A DNA stretch of 57,228 bases from Geofilum rubicundum JCM 15548 (GCF_000974365.1 NZ_BAZW01000027.1:1-57228), one strand, 5' to 3'. Numbered from the stretch's first letter, positions 19,600 to 28,338 are shown. Numbers and translations: made by a program. The notes: generated by a model from the sequence alone, not told the origin.

Positions 19600-21804
19600 T
19601 TAAGAAAGCGGCAGAGTTATTACGATTTGCGTACCCTTACCTGACTCTGACCGGATATCCAATTTTCCCCCATAGCCGTTTATGATATTCTGTGTGATGG
19701 AAAGGCCCAGGCCTGTTCCATCATCCGGATCTTTGGTTGTGAAGAAAGGATCGGTAACTCTGGAAATAATTTTTTCATCAATGCCACAACCGGTATCCTC
19801 AATATTCAGGTTGAAGGAAGAATCATTGATCTTTGTACGAATGGTGATCCGGCCTTCGTGCCTGATCGACTGAATGGCATTCGTTAAAATGTTGATGATG
19901 ACCTGATGCATTTCTGCTTCGTTGCATTTTATTCGGAATTCACCTTCGTAATAATCCCGCTCTACCTTAATTCTGTTATCGAGCTGACTCGATAGTATGA
20001 GCAAGCAGTTCTCTATAATGTTATGTATGTTGCAGTTTTGGGTTTTGGTATTTCCTTTTTGTGTGTAATGGTCGAGACTCCTTACAATTTTTGCTGCTCT
20101 TTCCACACCTGTATTCATCATTTCCAAAAGGGGGCTGACCTCCTGACTATGCTCTTTCAGATTTTCTTTTGTATAGTTGTTCAAGGCGGCAATTCCGCCA
20201 TTAATAAAATTTAGCGGGTTATTTATTTCATGGGCAATTCCGGCAGCCAGCACACCCAGAGAGGCCATTTTTTCGATGGTAATTAACCGACTTTGAGTGC
20301 TTTGTAAGGTGTTCAGGGTAGCCTCCAACTCTTCCCGCTGGGCGTGCAGCTCCTCGTTGGCCGCCGAAAGCTCTTCATTGATGGCCTGCAATTCCTCGGT
20401 GCGCTCCACCACAAGGGCTTCAAGATGGTTGCGGTATTTTTCAAGTTGCTCTTCAGCCTTCTTGCGTTCTGTAATATCGCGCATGGTATCCATGAGATAT
20501 CTGGGGGCACCTGAAGCATCATGGATTATGGTCACATTGAATTCTGCCGTGAAAGTTGTTCCGTCCAACCTACGCACCTCAGCTTCAAGAGCGTCGAAGG
20601 AGCCCGCTTGTAGAATTTCCGGCATGATAGCGTTGACTTTGTCAACGCTTTCTGGCGTGAGATGACCAAAAGCATTTTGACCAACCAGATCGCCAGACGC
20701 CTTTGCGCCTAACATTTTGGCCTTTTTGCTGTTTAAGAAGATCATCTGACCGCTGAGATCCATGAGCGAAATGCCATCCTGGGAGGTTTCCACGAGTGTC
20801 CGGTAGCGCTCTTCGCTGTCCTTAATTCTTTGTTCCATCAACACCCGATCCGAAATGTCCCTGACCACTGCAAGCACCCGTCCTTCTCCGCCAATTTCTG
20901 TCTTTTTAAGCGATATCTCTGTATGGAATAATTCGCCATTTATGCGCCTCGACTGCCATTGGAAAACCTGGGCCTCCTTGATCGCTTTACCAATAAGCAT
21001 GTCGGTCTTTTCTTGTGTTTCCGGATCGTTTTTGGCGCTGAGGTCTTTTACCAATGCATGGAGGGCTTCCTCTTTATTTGAAAAACCATACATCTTAAGC
21101 ATGGCATCGTTTACATCTAAAATTTGTCCATCAGAAATATGGTGAATGAATATGGCTTCGTTGGTTGAATTGAAAATTTCCCTGTAACTTCTTTCGTTTT
21201 GAGAAATAATTTGGTTTTGGTGCTTAAGTTCCCGAATAAACCCAGAAAATGAGAAGAAGAATTTGTGGGTTATAAACAGAACGATCAATCCAACGGTTGT
21301 AATATGGATCGCATTAATTATCCATGGATAGAATTTAAGCAGGTAAATATTAGGATCGTAACTTTCTGGTAATGATATTGTTTGGTTGCTGTGCAGAAGT
21401 CCGATAACTATAAACCCGAGGATGCCAATAGTGTAAATCAGTAAACTCCTTTTTAAGGTGAGGTAGATGATGGAAAACAGGGGTACCAGAACCAGATAAA
21501 TTCTTGTAGAAGATAAGAGGCCATAAAAGAAGGCATCAGACAGAGATAGAAAAAAAATTAAGGAAACAAGCAGGTAGGCCTTTATGCTAATGTGGAAATG
21601 CTTTCTGCGGATGGTGACCAACAAAAGGACAAGAAGCGCCAAAGCTTCAAACGCAATGGATAAATTGAAACCCGTAGTGGTCACGCGTGAAAGCAGAGCA
21701 GAGATAAATGCCAGACTTCCAATAACCGATGCTACTATTATTGAAGTGTTTAGTACCTGGTTTTTGATGTCTTCAAGGCTATATGTTTCGGGTGTTTTAT
21801 TCAT
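19600..21804 (-). CDS. Membrane-bound PAS-PAS sensor histidine kinase
   Basis: A 734-residue sensor kinase. The N-terminal 185 residues hold about six membrane segments, with no large periplasmic domain. Then come two PAS domains (about 205-325 and 330-450), each ending in an RDIxxR segment, and a long coiled coil (about 450-510). The HisKA domain has phospho-acceptor His525 in AGIAHEINNPLNF. The C-terminal HATPase domain has N-box NILTNAIQSI, DTGCGIDEKI and GTGLGLSITQNII. This HisKA subtype is typical of kinases sensing redox or small molecules through PAS. The partner is probably the single receiver encoded just downstream. Its promoter would lie in 21805-22072, shared divergently with the reductase gene. 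Confidence 0.92.
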   Translation of the reverse strand: MNKTPETYSLEDIKNQVLNTSIIVASVIGSLAFISALLSRVTTTGFNLSIAFEALALLVLLLVTIRRKHFHISIKAYLLVSLIFFLSLSDAFFYGLLSSTRIYLVLVPLFSIIYLTLKRSLLIYTIGILGFIVIGLLHSNQTISLPESYDPNIYLLKFYPWIINAIHITTVGLIVLFITHKFFFSFSGFIRELKHQNQIISQNERSYREIFNSTNEAIFIHHISDGQILDVNDAMLKMYGFSNKEEALHALVKDLSAKNDPETQEKTDMLIGKAIKEAQVFQWQSRRINGELFHTEISLKKTEIGGEGRVLAVVRDISDRVLMEQRIKDSEERYRTLVETSQDGISLMDLSGQMIFLNSKKAKMLGAKASGDLVGQNAFGHLTPESVDKVNAIMPEILQAGSFDALEAEVRRLDGTTFTAEFNVTIIHDASGAPRYLMDTMRDITERKKAEEQLEKYRNHLEALVVERTEELQAINEELSAANEELHAQREELEATLNTLQSTQSRLITIEKMASLGVLAAGIAHEINNPLNFINGGIAALNNYTKENLKEHSQEVSPLLEMMNTGVERAAKIVRSLDHYTQKGNTKTQNCNIHNIIENCLLILSSQLDNRIKVERDYYEGEFRIKCNEAEMHQVIINILTNAIQSIRHEGRITIRTKINDSSFNLNIEDTGCGIDEKIISRVTDPFFTTKDPDDGTGLGLSITQNIINGYGGKLDIRSESGKGTQIVITLPLS

Positions 21805-22072
21805 TAATACAGGAAATGTTGGTTTGAACTTGACAGTTTAAGAAAGAATATACACCAGAAATAATTCACTTGCAACTTTTTTTGTAAAGAGGCTCTTTCA
21901 TTTTTTTATTGACAGCCTCCAGATCTTTTTTTTGTATTGTTGACAATGGCTTATTAATTAAAAATCTTATCGACCATCAGGGGGGCTTTAAGATGGCTTT
22001 AGTGGATAAAAAGAGATATATTTATTAGATTGTTGTAGAACATTTCATGCTAATTAGAAAAAATATTCACCC

Positions 22073-23422
22073 ATGAATAATCAAAAACTGGTTGTAATAG
22101 GCGGTGATGCTGCCGGGATGTCAGCAGCATCTAAAGTCAGACGGGCGCAGCCTGAACGTGAAATTGTTGTGTTTGAGCAGGGAAATCACACGTCTTACTC
22201 TGCCTGTGGAATGCCCTATTATATCGGTGGACTGGTAGAATCTGAAGATGAGCTGATTGCCCGAAAACCTGAGGTTTTCAGGCAGAAACAAAACATGGAC
22301 GTACGTATACGTCACGAGGTGATGGAAATTGACGTGCAAAATAAGCGCGTAAGGGTCAGGAATCTGGACGAAGGAAATGAATTTTGGGAGACCTGGGATG
22401 ATTTACTGATAGCCACAGGCGCTTCACCAATAGCCCCCAAAATGGAGGGGATCAATGCCGATGGTGTCTTTACGCTTTCATTGCTGCAAAGTGGGATCGA
22501 TGTATTTGACTTTATTGAGAAGGCAAAACCGGCCAAAGCGGTGGTGGTTGGCGGAGGCTACATCGGGATAGAGATGGCCGAAGCCTTTATCGAACGCTCC
22601 ATAGAGGTTTCGCTGATCGACATGGCCCCGCAAATGATGACCACCCTCGATCCGGATATGGCTGACCTGATTTTAGACTATATGAAGGAGCAGCAAGTGG
22701 CGGTCTTTCTGGAAGAGAAATTGGTAAAGATTGAAACAAAGGCCGATGGCAGCGTAAAATCGGTCACCACGGATAAGCAAAGCCTTCCCGCCGATATCGT
22801 CATTTTGGGCATGGGGGTGAAGCCCAATTCGGAACTGGCCGCCAAGGCAGGCATAAAATTGGGTGCCAATGATGCCATTGGCGTCAACAAGCGCCTTGAA
22901 ACCTCTGCACCCCATGTCTGGGCAGCAGGCGACTGTGCCGAATCCTTTCACCTGGTTACCCAAAAACAGGTACACATTGCCCTGGGCACTGTGGCCAACA
23001 AGCACGGTCTGGCGGCAGGCATCAATATCAGCGGCGGTAACACGGAGTTTCCGGGCGTTTTGGGAACCGCCATCACCAAATTCAAAGAGATGGAGATTTC
23101 GCGCACGGGTTTATCCGAAAAAGAAGCCAAAGCATTGAAAATGGACTACCAGGCGGAGACCATCACCTCTGTTTCACCGTCCGGCTACTATCCCGGGGCT
23201 GAGAAAATCACCGTGAAACTGGTAGTTGATAAACAAAGTAAGCGCTTAATTGGTGGACAAATAGTGGGATTCAAAGGCTCTGCCAAGCGCATTGATACCA
23301 TTGCCACCGCCATCACTGCCGGACTAACCGCCCAACAGGTGGTTGATCTTGACCTGGCCTATGCTCCGCCCTTTTCTACTGTTTGGGACCCGGTACAAAT
23401 GGCTGCCCGGCAATTGGTTTAA
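22073..23422 (+). CDS. CoA-disulfide reductase-like flavoprotein
   Basis: A 449-residue FAD/NAD(P)H-dependent pyridine nucleotide-disulfide oxidoreductase. FAD-binding GGDAAGMSAA (about 10-19), a single redox-active Cys45 in YSACGMPYYIGG, the NAD(P)H-binding VVVGGGYIGIEMAE, and the second FAD motif VWAAGDCAE are visible. A single active cysteine with SxxC(G)MP context identifies the CoA-disulfide reductase/NADH oxidase subfamily. The C-terminal dimerisation domain ends AYAPPFSTVWDPVQ, where the conserved Tyr supports catalysis. It reduces CoA disulfide or related persulfides. No rhodanese domain is fused. A broken copy of its 3' end recurs at 25569-25658. Confidence 0.9.
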   Translation: MNNQKLVVIGGDAAGMSAASKVRRAQPEREIVVFEQGNHTSYSACGMPYYIGGLVESEDELIARKPEVFRQKQNMDVRIRHEVMEIDVQNKRVRVRNLDEGNEFWETWDDLLIATGASPIAPKMEGINADGVFTLSLLQSGIDVFDFIEKAKPAKAVVVGGGYIGIEMAEAFIERSIEVSLIDMAPQMMTTLDPDMADLILDYMKEQQVAVFLEEKLVKIETKADGSVKSVTTDKQSLPADIVILGMGVKPNSELAAKAGIKLGANDAIGVNKRLETSAPHVWAAGDCAESFHLVTQKQVHIALGTVANKHGLAAGINISGGNTEFPGVLGTAITKFKEMEISRTGLSEKEAKALKMDYQAETITSVSPSGYYPGAEKITVKLVVDKQSKRLIGGQIVGFKGSAKRIDTIATAITAGLTAQQVVDLDLAYAPPFSTVWDPVQMAARQLV

Positions 23423-23666
23423 TTGATCTTGTGACATTCGATAAATAAATGTTTAGTCACGAAAGAAATTTGATGAAATAGAATTCAAAGAGGATGTTGT
23501 CCTGGAGCCAAGTTCACTGAGCGAGTATACCTTTACGCCAAGCCGATGATTACAGCCTTTTGCATTGGCAGTTCAAGCAACTGAGCAAGAAAGTGAAAAA
23601 ACAGGTGGCGAAATATCATCCGTAGAAATAATATCCTTTGAGATAGAAAATAGTTAACTTTGTAAA
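23423..23666 (+). other. Intergenic stretch with a possible gene relic
   Basis: Between the reductase and the antitoxin gene, two short overlapping frames read like pieces of one protein: a frame with RVYLYAK switches to one with ADDYSLLHWQFKQLSKKVKK and ends at a stop near 23626. This would fit a decayed C-terminal fragment, but I cannot name the family. No start codon or full gene is present. Confidence 0.3.
23655..23662 (+). promoter_or_regulatory. Putative -7 box of the toxin-antitoxin pair
   Basis: TAACTTTG matches the Bacteroidota -7 consensus TAnnTTTG exactly and lies only 4 bases before the antitoxin ATG, predicting an almost leaderless transcript. A TTTG at 23637-23640 is a possible but closely spaced -33 element. 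Confidence 0.45.
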
Positions 23667-23885
23667 ATGACAAGAATGATGCAAGACATATTAAAACTAA
23701 GTGTTTCAGAGCGTATATTAATGGTAGAAGCCATTTGGGACAGTATTGCAGAAAACGATGAAAAGCTTGAATTAACCGATGAAGTAAAAGAGCTTTTAGA
23801 TGATCGAATTGAAGCACATAAAAACAATCCAAGTGAAGGCTCCAGTTGGACTGATGTAAAGGCAAGAATTAAAAATCAGTTCTAA
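23667..23885 (+). CDS. Addiction-module antitoxin component (CHP02574-type)
   Basis: A 72-residue protein matching the small antitoxin-type family found next to RelE/ParE toxins. It has an N-terminal helix with LSVSERILMVEAIWDSIA, an acidic middle (ENDEKLELTDEVKELLDDR), and a C-terminal toxin-wrapping segment with HKNNPSEGSSW and DVKARI. The stop overlaps the toxin start (TAATG), so translation is coupled. The toxin partner is broken, which leaves this antitoxin apparently without a target in this locus. Confidence 0.8.
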   Translation: MTRMMQDILKLSVSERILMVEAIWDSIAENDEKLELTDEVKELLDDRIEAHKNNPSEGSSWTDVKARIKNQF

Positions 23886-24135
23886 TGTATAAACTTATCA
23901 TCAAGCCATTTGCTGAAGAAGATGCAAAAGATGCAGCAAATTGGTACAATGAAAAAAGAGAAGGTTTAGGGAATGAATTTTTACTTGCTTTAGAAGCTGC
24001 TTTATAGGCCTGAAAAAGGCTTATACTGTTCGTTTTCCTTACGGAATATTTTTCACAGTTGAAGAAGATACCATATATGTTTTGGCCATCGTTCATACAA
24101 GCAGAAGTCCAAAAGTCTGGAAGAAAAGGAAATAA
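23885..24135 (+). pseudogene. ParE/RelE-family toxin with internal deletion
   Basis: The first 40 codons (MYKLIIKPFAEEDAKDAANW and onward to EFLLALEAAL) match the N-terminal half of plasmid-stabilisation (ParE-like) toxins, then a TAG at 24005 interrupts. From 24010, in another frame, a second piece KKAYTVRFPYGIFFTVEED to KVWKKRK matches the C-terminal half. The connecting region of about 15 residues found in relatives is missing, so this is a real deletion plus frame change, not a single-base error. The toxin is almost certainly inactive. Confidence 0.75.
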
Positions 24136-24250
24136 CCCATGCAAAATCTTGATGATTTATATTGGAACAGATAATGAAAAATGAAAGACTCCTAGACAGA
24201 GTTCAGTTTACAGTCTCCCCACAAACCTCCACGTCCCACAGCAAAAAAAA

Positions 24251-25384
24251 TCATTTCAACCAACGCTCAAAATTATGCCTGTTGATCACTTCAAAAGAGG
24301 CATTGGGATAATTGTTTTGCCACTGGGAAGGGATTTTGACTTTGGATTCATTCCATTTAAATTCATAACCAAATAGTGAGCCACCCCGTTCTTCAACCCA
24401 ATCGATTTCTTGTTGCTCATATGTCCTCCAAAAATAGTTGTTGGATGACAGTCTTTTGTATTCCTGATATTTCAGTCGTTCACTGATCATGTAGTTTTCC
24501 CAAAGAGCACCAATGTCATTACGGGATTCAATGGGATTAAAATTGGCGATAACGGCATTTCTTATGCCATTGTCCAGAAAATACCATCTGGCATTTTTAG
24601 TTATTTCTTTTCTTAAATTCCTGCTATATCCTTCAACCTTATGAAGTATAAAAACCTTGCTTAATAAATCCAGGTATTTTTCTACTGTATTCTTACTTAT
24701 TCCTAATTGATTACCTAATTCCTGAAGGGAAACTTCGCCACCAATTTGGAAGGCTATCAAGCGTAACAGGTTGAATATTTTTTGGGAATTCCTGATGTGC
24801 TCATATACCAGAATGTCTTTTAGTAAGTATGAACTTACCATCTCATTCAAATAATCGATTTTATCCTCTTTATCAGGTATATGGAGCAATTCCGGATAAT
24901 TACCAAAGATCATTCTCTCCCTTATCTTATCAACTTTAGAGATGCTATTTTCGATTTGACTATACTCATTTTCAGACAGGGCAAATAAATTGAATGAATA
25001 TTTCCGGCCTGTTAAGGGTTCTCCGGCATCCTTGTAAATATCAAATGAGGATGATCCTGAAATGATAATTTTTAATCCTTCAATCTCATCAACCATCAGT
25101 TTTAGTTTCAAGCCAATTTCAGGTATCTTCTGTGCTTCATCAATATAGAGAAGCTTATAAGAACCTAAAATCTGCCTGTAATTTTCGACGCTCCTGATAG
25201 CAAGCTTGTCATGCACATTAATATCCTCACCGTTTAATGTGAGTACAGGCTCTTCAATTCGTTCAAGTATTTCTTTAACGAGTACGGTTTTCCCAACCCT
25301 GCGTGCACCAAAAACTATTACAACCTTGTTTGGTTGTAATTTCTTTATAATGTTTTTCGAAATGTCCCTGACTAAATATTCCAT
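24251..25384 (-). CDS. P-loop ATPase with DUF4143-like C-terminal domain
   Basis: A 377-residue ATPase of the same general family as 9997-11187. Walker A is FGARRVGKTV (about 28-37), Walker B LLYIDEAQKI, and sensor IIISGSSSFD. A winged-helix segment (LGNQLGISKNTVEKYLDLL) and the DUF4143-like end (RWYFLDNGIRNAVI; EIDWVEERGG) follow. I choose ATG at 25384 over an upstream TTG at 25408, because the 26-base palindrome at 25385-25410 ends exactly before that ATG and is better read as an operator than as coding. Pieces of this gene's 3' part recur at 42338-42392 and 43263-43407. Confidence 0.85.
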   Translation of the reverse strand: MEYLVRDISKNIIKKLQPNKVVIVFGARRVGKTVLVKEILERIEEPVLTLNGEDINVHDKLAIRSVENYRQILGSYKLLYIDEAQKIPEIGLKLKLMVDEIEGLKIIISGSSSFDIYKDAGEPLTGRKYSFNLFALSENEYSQIENSISKVDKIRERMIFGNYPELLHIPDKEDKIDYLNEMVSSYLLKDILVYEHIRNSQKIFNLLRLIAFQIGGEVSLQELGNQLGISKNTVEKYLDLLSKVFILHKVEGYSRNLRKEITKNARWYFLDNGIRNAVIANFNPIESRNDIGALWENYMISERLKYQEYKRLSSNNYFWRTYEQQEIDWVEERGGSLFGYEFKWNESKVKIPSQWQNNYPNASFEVINRHNFERWLK

Positions 25385-25410
25385 AATTGCGTCATGTGTT
25401 TGACGCAATT
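25385..25410 (-). promoter_or_regulatory. Perfect palindrome abutting the ATPase start codon
   Basis: Arms AATTGCGTCA (25385-25394) and TGACGCAATT (25401-25410) are perfectly complementary with a 6-base spacer. The right edge on the coding strand touches the ATG. A repressor bound here, or an mRNA hairpin, would block initiation. The other ATPase gene also has upstream palindromes, but of unrelated sequence. Confidence 0.55.
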
Positions 25411-25427
25411 TATAATTAATTGTTTAT

Positions 25428-25504
25428 AATAGCAAATTTGATCAAGAAAATAGAAAGCCATTTTGTGCAAAACAAAAGCCCTTTCATTTCCGCTTCCCGG
25501 CCCA
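25428..25504. repeat. 77-base repeat, copy 1 (ATPase upstream joined to ThuA 3' end)
   Basis: This segment closely matches 44587-44663 (roughly nine in ten bases by eye). It begins AATAGCAAATTTGATCAAG and ends in the ThuA-like 3' end (GCTTCCCGGCCCA). It marks a break point: left of it lies an intact ATPase, right of it a foreign piece (25569-25658). The whole gap 25411-25842 holds only this repeat, the reductase fragment and the C tract at 25749-25759. Confidence 0.7.
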
Positions 25505-25568
25505 CTATTTGATCAGCATGGTAGGGAGATACAGTCAATCAAATAATCCAACACTAAAACCAACTTCG

Positions 25569-25658
25569 CAGCAAGTGGTTGAACTTGACCTGGCCTACGG
25601 ACCGCCCTTTTTCTCTGTTTGGGACTCGGTGCAAATGGTTGCACGGTATTTGGTTTAA
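25569..25658 (+). pseudogene. 3' fragment of the CoA-disulfide reductase gene
   Basis: The frame reads QQVVELDLAYGPPF, SVWDSVQMVARYLV and stops. It parallels the end of the gene at 22073-23422 (QQVVDLDLAYAPPF, TVWDPVQMAARQLV, stop) with scattered base changes. Nothing upstream continues it, so it is an isolated 3' scrap left by duplication or recombination, about 2.2 kb from the intact copy. Confidence 0.85.
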
Positions 25659-25748
25659 ATATGTCGCTGGAATAAGGTAATTGATTTTTTTTAAGTCTGA
25701 ACCTGACTCGCCACATTGACATAAATTAACATTTATTAAATAATTTTA

Positions 25749-25759
25749 CCCCCCCCCCC
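25749..25759 (+). repeat. Run of 11 C upstream of the O-antigen-ligase-like gene
   Basis: Eleven consecutive C residues in a strongly AT-rich region, 84 bases before the start at 25843. Such tracts slip during replication and in a promoter or leader can switch expression. The length itself may be misread, since homopolymers in this sequence look unreliable. Confidence 0.6.
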
Positions 25760-25842
25760 TGGATTTGGATATTGTATTTATTGTTAATATGTTTGTAAAA
25801 GTGTTTCGTACTTTTAAATATTGAAAATTACCCTAACCCCCA

Positions 25843-27747
25843 ATGAGAGTAATATTTAAACATACTTTAACCATATTCCAAGTACTCTTGATCGCTGCCA
25901 TGCTTTCTACTTCATTCATGGCAACTCAAGGTTTCTTCAATGACTTGGTAACTTCCAAACAGTATGGCCTCGAAATAATATCTCTATTATCAGGTGTCCT
26001 GTTTGTTGCCGTTTTATTATTTCAGAGAGAGGTTATCGTCACAAAAACAGATTTATTGGTACTTCTTTTTGCTGCATGGTATGTAATAAGTGAACTTATT
26101 ACCAGTGGTAACTTTTCTTCAATTAGGCTCATCCTGTTTGAATTGTTTTTGTGGGGATTGGTTTATATGATTGTCAGACAATTTTCTGGAAATTCTGTAT
26201 TTGTGTGGGGGGTAGCCATTGTTTGGATGGCAGTAGTATTTCTGCAGTCTGGTTTGGGTTTGATGCAATTGTACGGATTGGAAAGGTCGTATCATGGACT
26301 GTTTAGAATTACCGGGACCTTTCACAACCCCGGCCCATTTTCAGGTTTTGTGGTGAGCACTTTGCCATTGGCGTTGGGAGTGATTTGTTTCATTGATGTT
26401 CGCAGGGAAGTCATGGACAGTAATAGAGACATATTTTTGAAATGGTTGAATGTCGATATTCCGTTCTTTTTTATTTTTAGATATTTAATCTTAACCTTGG
26501 CCTGGATAACCCTTGTTTCCATCCTCTTGGTACTTCCTCCGGCTCAATCGCGGGCAGCTTGGATAGCAGGCATTGCCGGTTGCTTATATGTACTTACCGG
26601 CCACCCTGCGCTGTTGGCTTTTAAGAAGAATTTGATAAAGAAGTTTTTATCTTTTAGAAAGTCTCTAAGAGTCCTGCTAATAATCGTCATCATGTTACCC
26701 TTACTGACTGGAGGTTTTGGCCTCTATGGAATGAAAAAAGGCTCAGCTGATGGACGTTTGCTCATATGGCAGGTAACCAGCCAGCTCATAAAGCAAAACC
26801 CTGTAACTGGTCACGGAACAGGCGCTTTCAAATCCCTATATATGGACGAGCAGGCCAACTGGTTCGCATCCGGCAAAGGCACAGAAGCACAAGCTATGGT
26901 TGCCGGCAGCCCCGAAGCCCCTTTTAATGAGCCACTCAAGCTCTGGCTTGAAAAAGGCCTTATTGCGATATTATTAGCGGGAGGGTTTCTTTATCTTATT
27001 TTCGTTACCAAAAGTAAAGCAGCAACCCCAAGCCATAAACTACACCGGATTCTGAAAGGCGCACTAATATCCATAATCGTTTTTAGTCTGTTTTCTTATC
27101 CCTTTGACATCAGTTCATTTCTCCTTCAATTAGTTATTATTGTTGCATTGTTGGCCGAATTCAACAAGCCTTTGTTTCAGATGTCAGGCAAAAAAGTTCT
27201 GTTTTTCACTTTGCCCTTTGCTATAGTATTAATTGTAGCAACTACCAATTATATCCCACAACGGAAAGCTCATTATCAGGCCATGCAAACTTGGCAAGAG
27301 GCCGACAGGTTCTATAGTTATCGAAGTTATAATATTGCAGTGGAAGCTTATGAAGAGGTTTTTTCTATATTAAAAACTGACGGTCTGTTTCTTCAAATGT
27401 ATGGCAAAGCTCTCAATATGAACGAGCAATACCAAAGAAGCAATAAAATTCTGGCCATGGCACAACAACGCTATTGTAGCCAAATAATACAAAACACGCT
27501 TGGCGAGAATCACAAAGTTCTGGGCAATTATCCCGCAGCCGAAGCTGCATATATCAATAGCTCTCAGATGATACCGTCATCACTATTACCAAAATACTTG
27601 TTGGCCAAACTTTACGCCGAAAGCGGCCAAGAAGATAAAGCCAAACAAACCGCCGAAGAAATCCTCAACAGCCCGGTAAAAGTTGAGTCTTCTGCGACTA
27701 GGGAAATAATGAATGAAATGGAAATGTTAATATCACAGAGAAAATAG
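25843..27747 (+). CDS. O-antigen ligase/polymerase-like membrane protein with TPR tail
   Basis: A 634-residue protein. Roughly the first 470 residues form about ten to twelve membrane helices. The conserved Wzy_C-type periplasmic segment follows DGRLLIWQVTSQLIKQNPVTGHGTGAFKSLY, here shown in two parts, DGRLLIWQV and GHGTGAFKSLY. FHNPGPFSGFVV near residue 165 is also typical. Residues 480-620 carry tetratricopeptide-like repeats (YNIAVEAYEEVFSIL; NYPAAEAAYINSSQMIPSS). The family transfers or polymerises glycans on the periplasmic face. No glycosyltransferase genes flank it. Here it is the first gene of an AT-rich block containing a small secreted peptide, so its substrate may be that peptide or a surface glycan. 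Confidence 0.82.
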   Translation: MRVIFKHTLTIFQVLLIAAMLSTSFMATQGFFNDLVTSKQYGLEIISLLSGVLFVAVLLFQREVIVTKTDLLVLLFAAWYVISELITSGNFSSIRLILFELFLWGLVYMIVRQFSGNSVFVWGVAIVWMAVVFLQSGLGLMQLYGLERSYHGLFRITGTFHNPGPFSGFVVSTLPLALGVICFIDVRREVMDSNRDIFLKWLNVDIPFFFIFRYLILTLAWITLVSILLVLPPAQSRAAWIAGIAGCLYVLTGHPALLAFKKNLIKKFLSFRKSLRVLLIIVIMLPLLTGGFGLYGMKKGSADGRLLIWQVTSQLIKQNPVTGHGTGAFKSLYMDEQANWFASGKGTEAQAMVAGSPEAPFNEPLKLWLEKGLIAILLAGGFLYLIFVTKSKAATPSHKLHRILKGALISIIVFSLFSYPFDISSFLLQLVIIVALLAEFNKPLFQMSGKKVLFFTLPFAIVLIVATTNYIPQRKAHYQAMQTWQEADRFYSYRSYNIAVEAYEEVFSILKTDGLFLQMYGKALNMNEQYQRSNKILAMAQQRYCSQIIQNTLGENHKVLGNYPAAEAAYINSSQMIPSSLLPKYLLAKLYAESGQEDKAKQTAEEILNSPVKVESSATREIMNEMEMLISQRK

Positions 27748-28058
27748 AGTAATCGGGGAGACAAAGAGTTTTTTGATTAGCTCAGCATCTAAACCATGCT
27801 CCCCGTTTAAAAATTGGGAAAAGAAGAGGAAGCCAAACGCCGACCAAGCACCCGCTTCCTCTTCCGACTCCCTCCAAACTTAAAAAAGAAAGGAGGTTAA
27901 CATGACGTAAAGGTAATGAATTTCGAACACACGGTGTTTCATATACACGTGGTTTCGAAAAATGAACCTGCAAGGTAGTTCTACATTTTGTTTCACAGTT
28001 AGTTTAACATTTTCATAAATGTAAACAACTTAAATTTAAATCATTAATCTTGATAAAT
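27748..28058 (+). other. Structured leader between the ligase-like gene and the peptide gene
   Basis: No gene is seen, but the stretch is rich in signals. CGGGGAG (27754-27760) pairs with CTCCCCG (27799-27805), enclosing a smaller AGCAT/ATGCT hairpin; this may end the upstream transcript. An 11-bp perfect inverted repeat GAAGAGGAAGC/GCTTCCTCTTC (27823-27833, 27854-27864) follows. AGAAAGGAGGT at 27887-27897 is perfectly complementary to the 16S rRNA 3' end and precedes ATG ACG TAA (27902-27910); CCTCC at 27871-27875 could pair with it. Near the peptide gene, TTTG (27987-27990) and TAACATTT (28005-28012) are a possible promoter. Confidence 0.5.
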
Positions 28059-28313
28059 ATGAAGAAGAAGTTATTTTTTGCGATAGCAACTGGTTTTTTC
28101 GCAGTAGCCACGATGTTTAACATCAATATGGTACACACTAATAGAACCAGCGATGTGTCCTTGGAGAGTATTGCGGTGATGGCTCGTGCAAATGGAGGGG
28201 AAACGAGAAAAATTACTTGTAGTTTTCCTTGGAATGACATTTGTTTTAGTGGACAAACTTCCGAGGGTTATGTGACATGGGATGGTACAAAAACCTCTGA
28301 TACCTATGAGTAA
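28059..28313 (+). CDS. NVEALA-like small secreted peptide with double-glycine site
   Basis: An 84-residue precursor. Start ATG at 28059 gives MKKKLFFAIATGFFAVATMF, a hydrophobic N-terminal segment. Residues 31-47 read DVSLESIAVMARANGG-like: the placement and the L..I..MA..NGG pattern match the NVEALA peptides of Bacteroidota and resemble double-glycine leaders, with GG at 46-47. The 37-residue remainder is polar, with Cys54 and Cys62 and several Thr, Ser and Gly. A terminator-like hairpin follows at once (28339-28370), so the peptide may be made in excess of the downstream genes. Family function is unknown. A disulfide-bonded or modified signal or bacteriocin-like product is inference. Confidence 0.75.
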   Translation: MKKKLFFAIATGFFAVATMFNINMVHTNRTSDVSLESIAVMARANGGETRKITCSFPWNDICFSGQTSEGYVTWDGTKTSDTYE

Positions 28314-28338
28314 GGTTGATGAGTATTAAGTGGTATTT

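Noticed and set aside
25843-27747. Lipopolysaccharide O-antigen locus
   Set aside because: Only a single ligase/polymerase-like protein is present; no glycosyltransferase, flippase or sugar-nucleotide gene lies nearby.
27880-27905. End of a 16S rRNA gene on the opposite strand
   Set aside because: Only about 11 bases match the anti-Shine-Dalgarno region; nothing of the preceding rRNA helix is present.
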